A stretch of 64,000 nucleotides of DNA. It comes from Nectonema munidae. Lineage: Eukaryota > Nematomorpha > Nectonematoida > Nectonematidae. The notes beneath the pieces were generated by a model that did not search any database, was not told the DNA's origin, and was given only the letters and a program-made list of their open reading frames with translations. Below are positions 11,455 to 24,249 of the stretch, piece by piece. The position numbers were made by a program, and so were the translations under genes. Every line of letters starts with the position of its first letter. The stretch's first letter is position 1. The stretch covers positions 310,001-374,000 of the forward strand of contig JAUIRK010000896.1 in the NCBI GenBank assembly GCA_030549495.1, read 5' to 3'.

Positions 11455-12159
11455 AAAGAATCGAAAAATATTCTCTAAAAATTCAAAAAATATGAAACTT
11501 TCTGTCCATATTTTGCTAGATGTACGATTTGATATACCTCATAAGATATTACAAAAGTTATTACCTATATTTTTGCAATTTACTCGATATTAATTTATAT
11601 ATCTGTCAAATAATCAATATAAAATACTGTAAACAAAAAATAGAAAAATATTCTTTAATAAAATCAAAAAATATTTTTTCTTTTCAAATATATCGTTGAC
11701 TCCATTCACTTTTAGAAAAAGAATAAATATTTTTTGATTTTTTAAAGAATATTTTTTGCATTTTTAGAAAAGAGAGATAAAGTTAGTCTTTCTATTTCAT
11801 TTTTATCAAATCATACATATAGTAAACTAAAAGTAACGGGAGCCATTATTTTTAAAGTCAAAAAACACTTTTCACTGCATGTTATTTCAACACAAAACTT
11901 AACATATTCACCGTTTTGAAATTATTTTTTTTATAAAATATTTTGTTAAAAACATATTTATCGACATAATTTTTTTGCTAACATCTGAAGAAGTCGATAT
12001 ATCGGGTGATGCGAATAATATTAATGTAAGTTATGCCCAAAAGTGAAGTTTTAATATTGAGGAAGTTTGATGTACTATTTTTATCTTTGAAATTCTCAAA
12101 ATAGAAATTGAACATATGGATAAATGAAATAAATTAAGAAAGTTTTTGAAACTTTCAAA
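11455..12159. other. AT-rich spacer, no gene seen
   Basis: Contains the right copy of the short direct repeat (11,508-11,606). Otherwise it is AT-rich sequence without supported coding or repeat structure. Confidence 0.5.
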
Positions 12160-13830
12160 CAAGTCATGTTCCAGCACTGATAATTTTATTATCTAATGAT
12201 TATTTTTTATCCGAAAAATATAAGATCGCACTTTCCATTCCAAAAAACTCCACTTATTTGTCAGCAAGAATACAAAATGAAATAGTTACATCCTTAAAGT
12301 TTTGTTCTACAAAAAATAATACTTGAAATCAATAACTCAACATATCTGTCATTGAAAGCTGATGGAACAAAAGATATAAGTGGAAAAGAATGTCTGTCAA
12401 TTGTAAGTAGTTTAATGGGGTGCTCATTTTCATTGATTCCTTTTCTTTGTGTAAGGTGTTGAGATTTTTGGAAGTAAAGACCGTAAAGGAAGCATTAATT
12501 AGCATGGTCTATCTGAAAGAATGTGATGCATCTTCTATCAAAATTTACAACAAAATTATGAGTCAATGCTATGATGGCGCTTACGTGATGTCAGGTAATA
12601 TTGTTCTACCAGTACTTATAAATGAAAAATGATATCTTAACATAGGCAAGAAAAATGGAGTCCAAGAAAAAACCAGTGAAGCACTTGAAAGATACATTGC
12701 TTATATTCATTGTATAAATAAACCATCAGCTTCATTTAGTTATCACTGCATCTTTCCGTCATATAAACCATATTGAATTTCTTTTATCATTAATGACCAG
12801 GCTTTACAAGTTCACGAAAAAGGTTAACGTTAAAACTTTTCAGTAAACAATTCAAAAATGTATTCCAACAAGATGGACATCACATTATGAAGTTATGAAA
12901 ATAATATCTTCTCTGGAAAAAGTAAAAAATAGTTCTGATCTAGATATTTCTTTCTAAGCAAGGGGTACTTCATGCTTTAAAAGACGATAATTCAATATTT
13001 GTAATGCTTATGGTTGAACAGTTTCTTAGTGTAATGAAGCCTACTAATGACTACCTCCAAGTAAACTACATTTTCAAAGTTACATGAATAGTGCACTATA
13101 CTAATTGATTTAGAAAGAAGGTAATAATATCATTATTTGGATAAGTTGAGGATTTGGTGAAAGTTTTGTTAGAATTCAAAGATGACGAAAACGTATTTGA
13201 TTCATTAATCAAGAAAATGAGGTTTTATGTTGACAATTACAGTTCCTCAGATAATATTTTTGATATTTTCGATGATAACGCAGAAAAAAACAGAACATTT
13301 CGTACAGGTTTGGTTTTCGACAAATCTTCATCATTTTAATTGTCTTTTTTCAGATGAAAAAAACTGCACAATAATGGAAGCTCTTTCATATTTATTTCCT
13401 CAAAATGTAGAATTTTTGGAATATGAAAAACTGAAACCTTTTATATCCCATCTACAAAATATATCTCAGCAGATTTTTTCCGAAATTAAAGTTGGAAAAG
13501 AATATATTAAAAAAAAGATACAGAAAGAATCTAACGTTATTGATGTTTTTGAAGTACTCGAACCAGTTAAAGAAGCATTTCCTAATATATATAAACTATA
13601 TGAAGGTATTTTAAAGCAATTTTGTATTATGTAAAATGACTCTTATTCTCTTTCAGGCCTTTTTACGGTAGGTTCGAGTACAGCGGTTTGTGAAAAAAGT
13701 TTTTAGAAAATCCATGACTCCGCCTAGAAGAAACGATTTAATATTTTTTTCTTTTATGAAAGAATATACTAAAAAAATTGACATAGAAAAATTCATAATT
13801 TTTTTTTTTCAAATAAAAGATTTTAGAATA
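12160..13830 (+). pseudogene. hAT transposase fossil (ZMYM1-like type)
   Basis: Degenerate plus-strand hAT transposase. Readable blocks in order are: EINNSTYLSLKADGTKDISG near 12,330-12,385 (equivalent of the DET-KD first catalytic region); QCYDGAYVMSG near 12,560-12,595 (second catalytic region); YIHCINKPSASF near 12,700; the open piece 13,227-13,634 with EVLEPVKEAFPNIYKLYEGI; and a C-terminal CEKSF...TKKIDIEKF dimerisation remnant to about 13,830. Many stops and shifts. Terminal repeats were not found. The 3' end abuts the Kunitz remnant at about 13,826. Confidence 0.75.
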
Positions 13831-13984
13831 TGGACATCTTTCCACACATTGTTCTTTTGTTTTAACCCTATTAGTGCTGGGCAAAATTTGTCCGCTCAAG
13901 TGCTGGGGGGGGGGGGGGCGTAAAGTGCCCCCCTATTTTTCTCAGATATTAATAAGTTTTTATAAATATTTTTAATGTTACATA

Positions 13985-14540
13985 TATATTTCAACTATGC
14001 TGAATTCAGTGGTGATGTCCATTTTTTATCAAAATCAATCAAACCTGTCAAAAAATTGATTTATATTTGACAGCTCATCTCAAAAAGGAACTTTTTATTT
14101 AAATAATTATATAAAGTTTTTTACACATGTATACCCATTTTCAAATATGCTGAATGCAGTGGTTATATTCATTTTTATGAAAATTAATCAAAACTGTCAA
14201 AAAATTGATTTATCCCAAAAAAAAGGATCAGGCACGGTTTTTTGAATTAGAGAATTACGTTTAATATAAAGTATAGGGAGGTGATGAAGTTTACTGTGTA
14301 TGACATTTTACACACATATACCCATTTTCAAGTAGGCTGTGTTTACTAGTTATATTCCTTTTTTTATTATAAAAATTAGTCAAACCTGACAAAATAATTT
14401 AAATATGACAGCCCATGTCAAAATTAAAATTTTTATTCTTTTAAAGTTTTTTATACATTTCAAGTATGCAGAATTTAATGGTGATGTTCATTTTTTATGA
14501 AATCAATAAAACTTGTCAAAAAAATCGATTACACCTGTAA
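13985..14540 (+). repeat. Left repeat block (type A) of satellite element 1
   Basis: Four diverged units marked by a GCTGAATTCAGTGGTGATGT-like stretch near 13,999, 14,151, 14,335 and 14,468. Each is followed by an AATCAATCAAACCTGTCAAA-like stretch and a TTGACAG motif. The same unit occurs in satellite element 2 at 22,390-22,660, and inverted at 24,250-24,395. Confidence 0.7.
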
Positions 14541-15600
14541 ATCAATGTCAAATATATAAACATAAAAATAACTTCTACTTGCAGTTTTCTCTGGTAATTA
14601 TTTTCTTAATTTATTTAATAAACCAACTTTAGGTGTTTAATTCACTCAAAATATTTCATTCTACAGTAACTTATGTAACTCGATAGGACATCCATCTTTT
14701 TGGCTACAAATTCGTTATCGGCTCGTAGTCTCTACGTCATATTATAATTTACAGTATGTAATTTTGGTATTCATTCTATGATGATCCTTTCTTGGTAGCT
14801 CTTTTTTCATTAGAAATTTATATTCTTCAATGTGTGTTCGAAAATTTTTTTATAAGGATAAAATTACTTTTTTCCTCTCTCAAAGCATTCTTATTAAAGA
14901 ATCTTCTTATTGATCTTAGTCTTTTTTATCAGTATCGTGTATTTTATTATCAGGCCTGAATATTTGTCAACCAATCTCATTTCAAAGGTTTTTTTCTGAT
15001 GAATCATTCGTGATGTTGATTGTTCAATTACAAAAAGTTCTCAACGTTCTTCATCTTAAAAATTATCTTTTTAACACAAAAGGAAAAAGATGGACACATT
15101 CAATTTAAATTAAAAATATCTTGATAGTGACTAAATTCTCACATATTTGCATCTGTGCCATTTTTGATAAATCTGACCTATTGTAAATTTTCAGATTTCC
15201 TACCCATCTTAGCTAAATGTTAACTGTAATACTAGATGATAAGCTATAGATTTAAATATTTTTCACTTGTAAAAGAGGAACTTCTTTTTCACAGTCAAAA
15301 TCTTTTTTGAAGCATCTAATATTATATAATTAAACCACTTCCTAGTTCATTAGAAGATGGTAGATCTTCCATTTAGTCAAGATACATATTTTTTTAATTA
15401 TTTGTTTTGATCACATGTTCTCTTTTCAATTAGTTTTCAACTTGGTTCCTTCTCTCATACAAATTTTCAAAAGATTTTATACTTTTTGTTTTTTTAATAA
15501 ATATTTTATACTCAAGATGATTGTAGAAAGTATTATAAGCCAAAATATACAAAAAAAAAGTATATTTTTACTATATACCTAATATGCAGACATTTTTTGA
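14541..15600. other. Middle of satellite element 1, no gene seen
   Basis: AT-rich non-coding sequence between the type A and type B repeat blocks. No supported ORF, RNA or inserted element. Confidence 0.5.
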
Positions 15601-17390
15601 AAATTTTTAACAGAACTGATTTTTAGGCATACATTACTAATTCAATTGCCACTTCGAGATATTTTTGACCCGTATTATCCAAAATCCAGTACAGAAATAA
15701 AATAAGCATAGTCGATTTGGTATAAAACAGATATTTTATTTTTTTGAAAATATTTTTGAAGACATCTAGAAGTAAACCGCAAATCTGATTCAAGCTTTCA
15801 GATATTTTAAAACCATAAATGCCAAACCTGAGTCCAAAAATGAAACCAGCATCTTCCATTTGGCATAAAAACAGATATTTTATTTAAATTTCAAAAATAT
15901 TTCTGTAGACATTAGACGTAAATCGAACATTTGATTGACACTTTCAGACATTTAAAAACTCTAAATGCAAAAAATGATTTCAGAAATAAAAATTATCATG
16001 GTCGAATTGGTATAAAAACATATATTTCATGTAAAATTAGAGAGAATATTTTGGGTTATAGTTTTCAGACATACACCGCAAATTTGATTGACATTAGCAG
16101 TAAAACCACTAAATGTGAAAACTGTGTTCAGAAATGAAATCATCATGATCTATTTGCTATAAAAACATATATTTCACGTAAAATTTGAATCAATATTTTT
16201 GGAAACAAATTTTATAACTAAACGCAAATTTAATTGATACTTATAGGTATTTTCATATTCAAACTGCAAAAATTGAGTCCATAAATGAAACTAGCATGGT
16301 TGATTTGGTATAAAAACATATATTTAATTGTAAAATTTGAATTAATATTTTGGAGACAATTTTTAGAAGTAAACCGCACATTTGATTAACACTTATAGGT
16401 ATTTTCAAATCCTAAATGTAAAAAAACTGCAAAAATTGAGTCCATAAATGAAACTAGCATGGTTGATTTGGTATAAAAACATATATTTAATTGTAAAATT
16501 TGAATTAATATTTTGGAGACAATTTTTAGAAGTAAACCGCACATTTGATTAACACTTATAGGTATTTTCAAATCCTAAATGTAAAAAATGAGTTCAGAAA
16601 TAAAAACAGCATGATTGATTTGGTATAAAAACATATATTTCATGTAAAATTGAAAGAATATTTTTGGAGATAGTTTTTAGAAGTAAACCGCAAATTTAAT
16701 CAACACTTATAGGTATTTTCAGATCCTAAACGTAAAAAATGAGTCCAGAAATGAAACCAGCATGGCCGATTTAGTATAACACATATATTTTATGTAAAAT
16801 TGAAAGAATATTTTTGGAGATAGCTTTTAGAAGTAAACCGCAAATTTAATGAACACTTATAGGTATTTTCAGATCCTAAACGTAAAAAATGAGTCAGAAA
16901 TGAAACCAGCATGGCCGATTTAGTATAACACATATATTTTATGTAAAATTTGAATGCATGTTTTTGGAGATACTTTTTAGAAGTAAACCGCAAATTTGAT
17001 AACACTTATAGGTATTTTCACATCCTAAACGTAAAAAATGAGTCCATAAATAAAACCAGCATGGCCGATTTAATATAACACATATATTTCATGGTAAAAT
17101 TTGAATGAATGTTTTTGGAGATAATTTTTAGAAGTAAACCGCAAATTTGATTAACACTTATAGGTATTTCAAAAAATTAGTCAAGAAATGAAACCAGCAT
17201 GGCCGATTTAGTATAACACATATATTTTATGTAAAATGTGAAGGAAGGTTTTTGGAGACAATTTTCAGAAGTTAACCGCAAATTTGATTAACACTATCCT
17301 AAATGAAAAAATGAGTCCATGAATGAAGCCAGCATGAACGATTTAGTATAAAAACATATATTTTATGTAAAATTTGAAGGAATATTTTAA
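15600..17390 (+). repeat. Tandem satellite array (type B, ~150 bp) of element 1
   Basis: About a dozen diverged tandem units, marked by GAAACCAGCATGGCCGATTT (for example 16,761, 16,910, 17,060 and 17,198 for the CATGGCCG core, spacing 149, 150 and 138) and by AGAAGTAAACCGCAAATTTG. Two neighbouring units near 16,261 and 16,424 are nearly identical over ~150 bp, pointing to local duplication. Units resemble those of the array at 24,395-26,950. Confidence 0.85.
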
Positions 17391-18431
17391 TAGATATATT
17401 TCTGATTAATCAAAATTTTGATTGACATTTTCTAAAAAGTAGCCATGATTATTGAAAAAATTAAATATATAAAGTGTTATGCGTTCCAAACTGTATATAA
17501 TTATAAATTTTCAGGGTATTATATAACATAGATCCTAAGTTGTAAGGTTAAGTACAGATAATATCAACATTTTGCTGAAAAATTTTAATTTTTGATTTTG
17601 ATTGACAGTTTTGGACTCATTCAACTACCATGAAAATGGTTTCAAAAGATGCAGCTAGCGATTTTAGGAAAAGTCACAAAATTTGAAGGGATATGATTCA
17701 GCCAATTTTCTACAATTAATTTTTTAGTGAAGGGGGGGGGGGACGTTTTACGCCCCCCCAGCACTAATAGGGTTAAAATTATTTTCATTTCTTTGACATC
17801 CCCCGTATAAAAAATTTTCACACTTTTACATCTTTGTGTTGAAGAAATATCTCTGTATGCTCGCTTCACAAGGTCCTATGACCTTTCCCATTGAGCAAAC
17901 ATCTATTAAAATATCAATAATACATGAAAGTTCCGTTAAATTCTCTGAAAAGAAAATGATATTTTTCCATATTTGCCTTTAGTTTGCTCTTCATAAGGTA
18001 TCTTTTAACATTCTATTTACAAAATTATATTTATTAGTGTTTGAAAAATAACCTAAATTATAAAAAGAGATTTGTTATTATAAGAAATTTTCAAAACAAG
18101 TTTTTCGTTTTCAACTATATATCTATTTACAAACTATTTTGTGTCTTTCCTTGTTCAATAATAATAATAATAAATATTTAATATCGAATGGTGATAAACT
18201 GAAAAAATGAAAGTCGATGGAAGAGAGAGAGAGATCAATAGATGTGAACTAAAATTTTAAACTTACCAATTTGATCTGTAATTAGGGACTAAATATGTAA
18301 ATTTTCAATAAAAATAAACTTCTCCAAAAAAATATTTATCAGTCGTTTGGCAAGAGCACGGGAGACAACAAGAAGAAACAAATAATGTATAGAAAGTATA
18401 TGCAACATATAAAGTATAGGTGTTTGCCAGA

Positions 18432-18624
18432 AGATAATGTCATTTTTAGAATATATTTTCAAAAAGTGAAACTTTTTAATTTTGGTGGCTCCGGCATTAC
18501 CTGAAATAAATTAAAATTTAATTGCATTTGAATATAGCTCTTCTTTGTTTTCACTAAATTGCCGGACTCAACAAAATTAAAAAGTTTCACTTTTTGTAAA
18601 TATATTTTAAAAATGACATTATCT
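18432..18624. mobile_element. Fold-back MITE (long hairpin)
   Basis: Inverted arms of about 65 bp (18,432-18,496 and 18,560-18,624) start AGATAATGTCATTTTTA and include AAGTGAAACTTTTTAATTTT, separated by a ~63-bp AT-rich loop. No clear target duplication was found. Non-coding. Confidence 0.7.
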
Positions 18625-19257
18625 CACCCTAACCCCAAGCCCCAAAACCCCTTTTTCTAATACTTCGTTATAGTAACACTATAACAGAGATCATTATAAA
18701 TAGCCTCGCCATCCCTTTTCAAAATCACAATACTTTTTGCCAGGGTGTCTTCCAATTTTTATTACTTCAAATGAAACAAGGAGCAAGTATGGAAAGTATT
18801 AAACTTAAAGGACAGCAAATTCTAGGTAATTGAAAGGATATTCAAGAACACAATGCCTTTAACCCAGTTGTCTTCCAATACAGTATAAAATTAAACACAC
18901 CGGAATGTCTAGCTATACATAAATCACAATGATCTTTACACCCTTGTCTCCCCTTTGTTATTATATTAAATTATACATAGATCAAATTTTATCCAAAATG
19001 GTAGTAATATTTAATTGATTATAGTGAATAAAATTATGATAGGGTAGTGGATGTCTTTATCCCGTTGAGGGGTAGAGAGATTATACTAGATAAAATTATA
19101 AGAATTTATTGGATTACTCCATTCTTTTGTGAGTTTAGAAGATAATGGGGAACAATTATAAGGGGTTGTCTCCCATGTCCAACCTCTAGCGGTTATAGAA
19201 GATTATATATAATTTAAATATATAAAAAAGCTGTCTAAACTTATACTACTTTCTAAA
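18625..19257. other. Spacer without recognised genes
   Basis: Only a short palindrome (TTATAGTAACACTATAA near 18,668) stands out. No coding region is supported. Confidence 0.45.
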
Positions 19258-22206
19258 CAGCGGTCGTCAACCTTTCAAATTCATGGACGACTAGTTGTAT
19301 AATTTTAAATTTGGCGGACCACTTGGATTTTTATAACTTAAAAATATAAAATACTCTTTTATAATAATAACAATAAGTGAACTATTATTTTGTTAATATA
19401 GCTATTAATTATAACAGATATGTAATTTAATTATTATAAAAGATATTGAAAATTTAAAGTTTAATAATTCATTCCAAATTTTTAGTGTGATATTTGTCTC
19501 TGCTTCTTTGATATGAGGTTGCAGATATTTGGCTCCAATGACGTTACTGCAATGCGCAAAGCTGATTTTATTTCATGCCGAGGTCAATATCTATTCTTAA
19601 TTGCTGTGACAGATGAAAATGTCTTTTCATACGAATATGTTGTCGAAAAGTGTATCAAAATTTTCATTGCCTTCTCACTAAATGATGGATATTCACTTTT
19701 TATCGAAATCCAAAAACGAGGTCTTGATAAGGACGAACGAAATTTAGTTTTGAAACTGTCGTCGCATGATAGCTCAATGAGGCATTCTTTTTCGTTCACG
19801 CTCAAATTGTTGTCTTCAATGCTTGCCTTAAATGGTCTATTATCTTCTTCCTTTTGAAAATAACAAGCACAATAATTGATCAGTGACTGTAAGTGTTATT
19901 GAACAATGGATACGACTTCCCAGTTGACATCTTTCTCTCGCATATATTCATTAAAATTTCAAAACATTTGAAGATCTTTTTCAGCCAAACACTTTTGCCA
20001 CAGTGATATTTTCTTTTGAAAAGCATCTATTTTGCCGCGTAGTGTGAACAAGGTCCTTAATTTGACCTTGCAAAGATATGTTTCGTTCATTCAACATAGA
20101 AAATATATCTGCCAGGTAAGCAAGCTTGGCCATCCACTCATCATCGGACAAGAGCTCTTGAAATTTCTAATTATTTTGTTGCAGAAAAGATCATTTAATT
20201 TCTTCACGGAAGGCTAACAGACGTGTTAGTACTTTTCCCCTCGAAAGCCATCTCACCTCAGCATGAAGAAGTAGGTGAGTATATTGGGAGCCCATTTCTT
20301 CACAAAGTGCTTCAAATATTCGAGAATTCAGTGCTTTGTGACAAATTTCATTTATCATTTTAATAACATCTGACAAAACTTCGTGTAGTTCTGGGGACAT
20401 TTTTTTCCCACAAGTTGCTCGCAATGTATAATGGATACATCCAGATGCAGTGTGTAGACAGAATGTCTGGATGACCAATATTTTTTACCTTTGCCACATC
20501 TCCTGAGCGATGTCCAGTCATGTTTGCAGCACCGTCTGTACATATTCCAATACATTTTTTCCATTCAATTCTTTGCTCCAGAAAATAGCTATTGAGTGTT
20601 TCAAAAATGTCAGAGGTAGTTGTTCTACCCCGCAAGTTGAGCGAACATAGTAGTTCTCATGTAATTCTCCTTCACACTCAGCCCTCACAAAACAAAGGAG
20701 AAGTGCTTTGTTACTTACATCCGTTAATTCGTCGAGTTGAGTAGAATAAACTTAGGCATTTTTTGCAATTTTAATACTTTATTTTCAATGTCTTCAGCCT
20801 TGTCTTCAATTCTACGTTTAACGGTATTAGCAGACATAGGAATTACTTTCCATTTCTGTGCTGTCGGTTTTCCCAAAACCTCTTCACAAGCTTGAAACAT
20901 ACAAGACTTAATTAATTCTTCTCCTATCGTGTATGCCTTTCTCATTTTTGCAATTTGAAGTACTATCAGATATGAAGCCTTCAACGACGACTCATCTTCA
21001 GCAAACATTTCTTTCAAACCACGTACTTGGGTTTGCATATTTTCTCGGATTCTTTTTAAAATATTTAAGTGAATTTTCAGTTATCTGTGTGTTTTGATTG
21101 CAAGTGTCTTTCGAGTTTTGAAGGTTTCATGACATCATTAGATAAACTTTCAGAGCACACAATACACAGAGGCCGTGGATCCAGCTCACTGCCAGGTTTT
21201 TGAATAAATCCAAATTTCAAATAGCTCGAATCGTATTTTCTTGACACGTTTTCTTTTTTCTTTTCTCATCCGGTCAGAATGTTCCTTCTTGTGGTGCCCT
21301 GGGAAATGCAAAATATTCGCTTTCTTTTTCTCGGTCATTATGAGTATATTATTTATTTAATTGAGATCTGAAAATAATCAAATTTAAATTTAATTAATTC
21401 TTATCAACATAAATTAATAGTAAAAAAATAACAAAAAATAATATAGCTTATGTATAAATGGAGCGAAATTAATATAAAATACCCTGACCATATTAATGCA
21501 CATGAATAACGAATGAAAATTCAAATAAAAAACAAGTAGCTGTATGTGCGAAATGTGAATGAGACTTGAAAAATGCGAAAAACAATATTTTAATAAACGC
21601 GCTTGCTTAAAGGTGTAATACTATGAAAGTATTCAAAGGTTCAATTTTCAAAATTAGTCACATCACAATATCAACATATGCACTGCACCGAGAAATCCTA
21701 AATAATATAATAATATTACATATTATATTATTGTTTTTTACAAAACAATTTTATCAAAACTGATACAAGAGATTATGCTTGTTGTCGGTGCCTCCATTTT
21801 TTTGTAAAAAAAAGAACAACATTTATGAAAACAAAAACATTGTAGAAAAAAAGTTAGAAATTGTGAAGATGGGGCCTTTTTGGAATTACCAAATAAGACT
21901 AGATAGGAAGTAAAATTATGGATTAAAATGGCGAGCATTAGAAGTTGAGGGGTTTGTGAAAGAACTGTTGAAATGAAAATTAATGTCAGGTTTAAGTTCT
22001 ATAATATAAAAAATATTAATATAGTAATAAGGAAACAAAATTATCTGAGTGCAGAAATTATTAAGATAAAAAATGTCAACATTTACGGTTTAGACTTTAG
22101 ATATTAACAAAAACGAAATTTCAAAATACTTGTTAATCTATAAATTTTTTCAATTTCCTTGCGGACCACCAAAATTTTTTTGCGGACCACCTTTTGGAGA
22201 TCGCTG
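19258..22206 (-). mobile_element. hAT element with decayed BED-type transposase
   Basis: Ends start CAGCGGTCGTCAACCTTT (19,258) and, from the right in reverse, CAGCGATCTCCAAAAGG (ending 22,206). A GCGGACCAC motif occurs near both ends in inverted orientation. The 8-bp flanks (TTTCTAAA and CCTTAGAG) no longer match, so the target duplication is lost or the ends are slightly misplaced. The transposase remnant lies inside on the minus strand. The 21,360-22,200 part is AT-rich and non-coding. Confidence 0.75.
19584..21340 (-). pseudogene. hAT transposase, BED type, degenerate
   Basis: Minus-strand pieces in order. Near 21,340 is a broken BED-finger start (MTEKKKANILHFPGHHKKEH). At 20,724-21,038 is an N-terminal region with YTIGEELIKSCM and SANTVKRRIEDKAEDI. 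At 20,360-20,635 is the catalytic middle with CIGICTDGAANMTGHRSG. At 20,191-20,478 is HAEVRWLSRGKVLTRLLAF, and at 19,584-19,805 the dimerisation part with FWISIKSEYPSFSEKAMKIL. The pieces lie in different frames with several stops, so it is dead and older than the copy at 9,053-11,446. The plus-strand ORF across 19,513-19,857 is only its antisense shadow. Confidence 0.85.
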
Positions 22207-22389
22207 CCTTAGAGGGTTAGTTGTAAATTGCGAGTGAATTGTGAGCTCCTATTAGTGACGGCCTATTTTCATTTCCTCAGTGACAGGGAGGGGGGCTATT
22301 TTAACCCCCCCCCCCCACTCGGTTTTTCTTGAATGAATGAAAATCTTTATAAAATTTTGGCGTGAACCTACTAAATGATTGATTGCGAA

Positions 22390-22660
22390 TCTGATCGTGA
22401 CATTTATTTTTTATAAAAATCAATCAAACTTGACAAAAAATGATTGATATTTGACAACTCAACTAAATAAAGAAACTTTTAGTTTAAATGGGTATACAAA
22501 CTTTTTTACACATATATATCCTCATTTTCCAGTGTTCTGAACACGATGGTCATGTTTATTTTTTTTAAAAATCAATCAAACCTTATCAAAAAATTGATTG
22601 ACATATGACAGCCCAACTGAAAAATTAACTCTTTATTTAAGTAGTTATAAAAAAATTTTT
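22390..22660 (+). repeat. Left repeat block (type A) of satellite element 2
   Basis: Two units with AAAATCAATCAAACTTGACA and AAAATCAATCAAACCTTATC, each followed by TTGATTGACAT/TTGATATTTGACA-like motifs. They align with 13,985-14,540 of element 1. Confidence 0.65.
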
Positions 22661-24249
22661 TTAACATTTTTCATAAATTTGTGACTTTTTTAAAATCGTG
22701 GTATGTTTGCGGTCAGATATATTGTACTGATTTTTGAACGATTTGTTTTCATGCTATTCTCCAAAGACTACATTCAAATTTTTTGTTTCACAAATGAATT
22801 TATTTCTCTTTGAAGTTTAGATTTTATTTGGAATCTATAATATCTTTTTTCAGTATCAAAATTTCCAATGAGGCACGAATACTAATTTTAATACTCATCA
22901 TTATACTATAAAATTGATTCATATATTTATGTTCAAAATTTTTTTTCTCATTTTTAGACTATAGAATGAAAATTACGTTGTGGATTATATTTAAAATAGA
23001 TTTTGCATGATTACATCATGTTTTTTAAATATTATATATAATTTTTTAAAACTTTGAATATTCCATTTATATGTGCATACAGATATGCAAAATTTGGTAA
23101 GTTTCTATTTCGGAGGAATGAAGTTATAACTTCTCAAACTTTCTTACATTTGTATATATAAAGTAGGCTACCTCTTCTTCAGAAAATGCCATCCAAGTTT
23201 TGCCAAGGTAACGATGTATATATTGAGAAAAATTATATAGAACTTATACACTTATAAGAGGCATCATCACTGCATATTTATCTTTGAGAGGTCGAAATTT
23301 AACCATTGACCGTTTGTATACCTCTATAGAGATAGCTGATTGGCTCTATAAAAAGGATTAACTATAGTCGGTACAATAGACACAAGAAGAAAAGGTATTC
23401 CGCAAAGTATAAAAAGTTTAGATAATAGAGATGAATTTTCTTATAAGTTTTGCTGAGATATAGATAGAGAATTTTTATCAATTCATAGTTATGTAGTATT
23501 TTCTAAATCAAAAGGAAAGAAAAATGTATTAGTTTTGACTTCCAGACAGCAGGTACTATTTTTGGTAGAGTTCCAGGCGTAGGTACTATTTTTGCTTTTA
23601 ATAAAGAGAAAACCCCAAGAAACGTAAATTTTTTTTAAATGTTTTTGAATGGAAATGTTTTTTTGAATCTTGTTTATCAAAAAGACAAATTTTCGAATAA
23701 AGTTTTTAATAAAGGAGATTATTCACTTTTTTTGAAATACTGCCAGCAATTATTAAATAAAATAGCAATTTTTTTGCAGAAAGCTCATGTTGAGTGAAAA
23801 TATTTTTTATTTTAGGGAAACGATACGACAACCAAATGATTAGATATAAAAAACGATCAAATTTTTATTATAAATAAATTATGTTTCAACTTTATCATCT
23901 TCGTTCATTTGTATATTGTTTGATTATATGTATAAAACTTTCTCAAAATGGTCAAACATGAAACTTATTTAAATTGACCGATTCAGCTTGTTTCGAGATA
24001 TTGTAGAGTGAATGGTATAAACGAACTGTCTTTCTCCTTCAAATAAAATGATGCGCATCAATATGCCTCTACAGAGTCCTTGTTTTGTATTTAATTAATT
24101 TCATTAAAAAAAATCACCTCATTAAATTCGGTATAAAATCCCGTTTTAGTTCTATATCATTTTCAGTTATATTTTCTTTTTATGCAATTTTGTTTTGCCT
24201 ACTTATAATTCTATTTGTTCTGTGACAAAATAAATTACATATATAGCTA
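22661..24249. other. Middle of satellite element 2, no gene seen
   Basis: AT-rich, with no recognised coding domain. A short local duplication of GGTACTATTTTTG occurs near 23,550-23,600. Confidence 0.45.

Larger units (their letters stand above)
13866..17772. mobile_element. TTAA-flanked satellite-bearing element 1 (piggyBac-like ends)
   Basis: A 3,907-bp element flanked by TTAA at 13,862-13,865 and 17,773-17,776. The terminal inverted repeat CCCTATTAGTGCTGGG is perfect over 16 bp at both ends. Just inside each end is a hairpin-forming G-run/AT-core/C-run (about 13,904-13,937 left, 17,730-17,760 right). The interior has a left block of ~150-bp repeats (13,985-14,540), a middle with no recognisable feature (14,540-15,600), a right array of ~150-bp satellite units (15,600-17,390) and a conserved ~250-bp right region. 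There is no transposase, so it depends on an enzyme in trans, presumably of piggyBac type given TTAA and the CCC start. The insertion site is within a Kunitz exon. Confidence 0.85.
13826..18288 (-). pseudogene. Fourth Kunitz-inhibitor copy, broken and interrupted
   Basis: Minus-strand relative of the Kunitz genes at 38,953, 47,385 and 60,830. The 22-nt micro-exon is at 18,267-18,288, with AG acceptor and GGTAAGT-type donor still present. The Kunitz exon begins at 17,902 after an AG and reads DVCSMGKVIGPCEASIQRYF. An in-frame stop comes shortly before the third Kunitz cysteine, and the frame then continues KCENFLYGGCQRNENNFK. At that point a 3.9 kb element is inserted at a TTAA. The exon resumes at 13,865 with TKEQCVERCPYS. 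The residue after the second cysteine is Glu, not the Arg seen in the other copies. No thyroglobulin exon was found. The end at about 13,826 is cut by an adjoining hAT fossil. Confidence 0.85.

Noticed and set aside
13904-13917. Long G run as a possible assembly artefact only
   Set aside because: Matching G/C runs occur at all four ends of both satellite elements in inverted orientation. The run is real, although its exact length may be unreliable.
16386-17005. Short minus-strand ORFs in the element 1 array (and 24,867-25,049 in element 2)
   Set aside because: They repeat with the satellite unit, have low-complexity composition, and arise from the repeat itself.
19513-19857. Plus-strand 114-codon ORF
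   Set aside because: Antisense to the hAT dimerisation domain on the minus strand.
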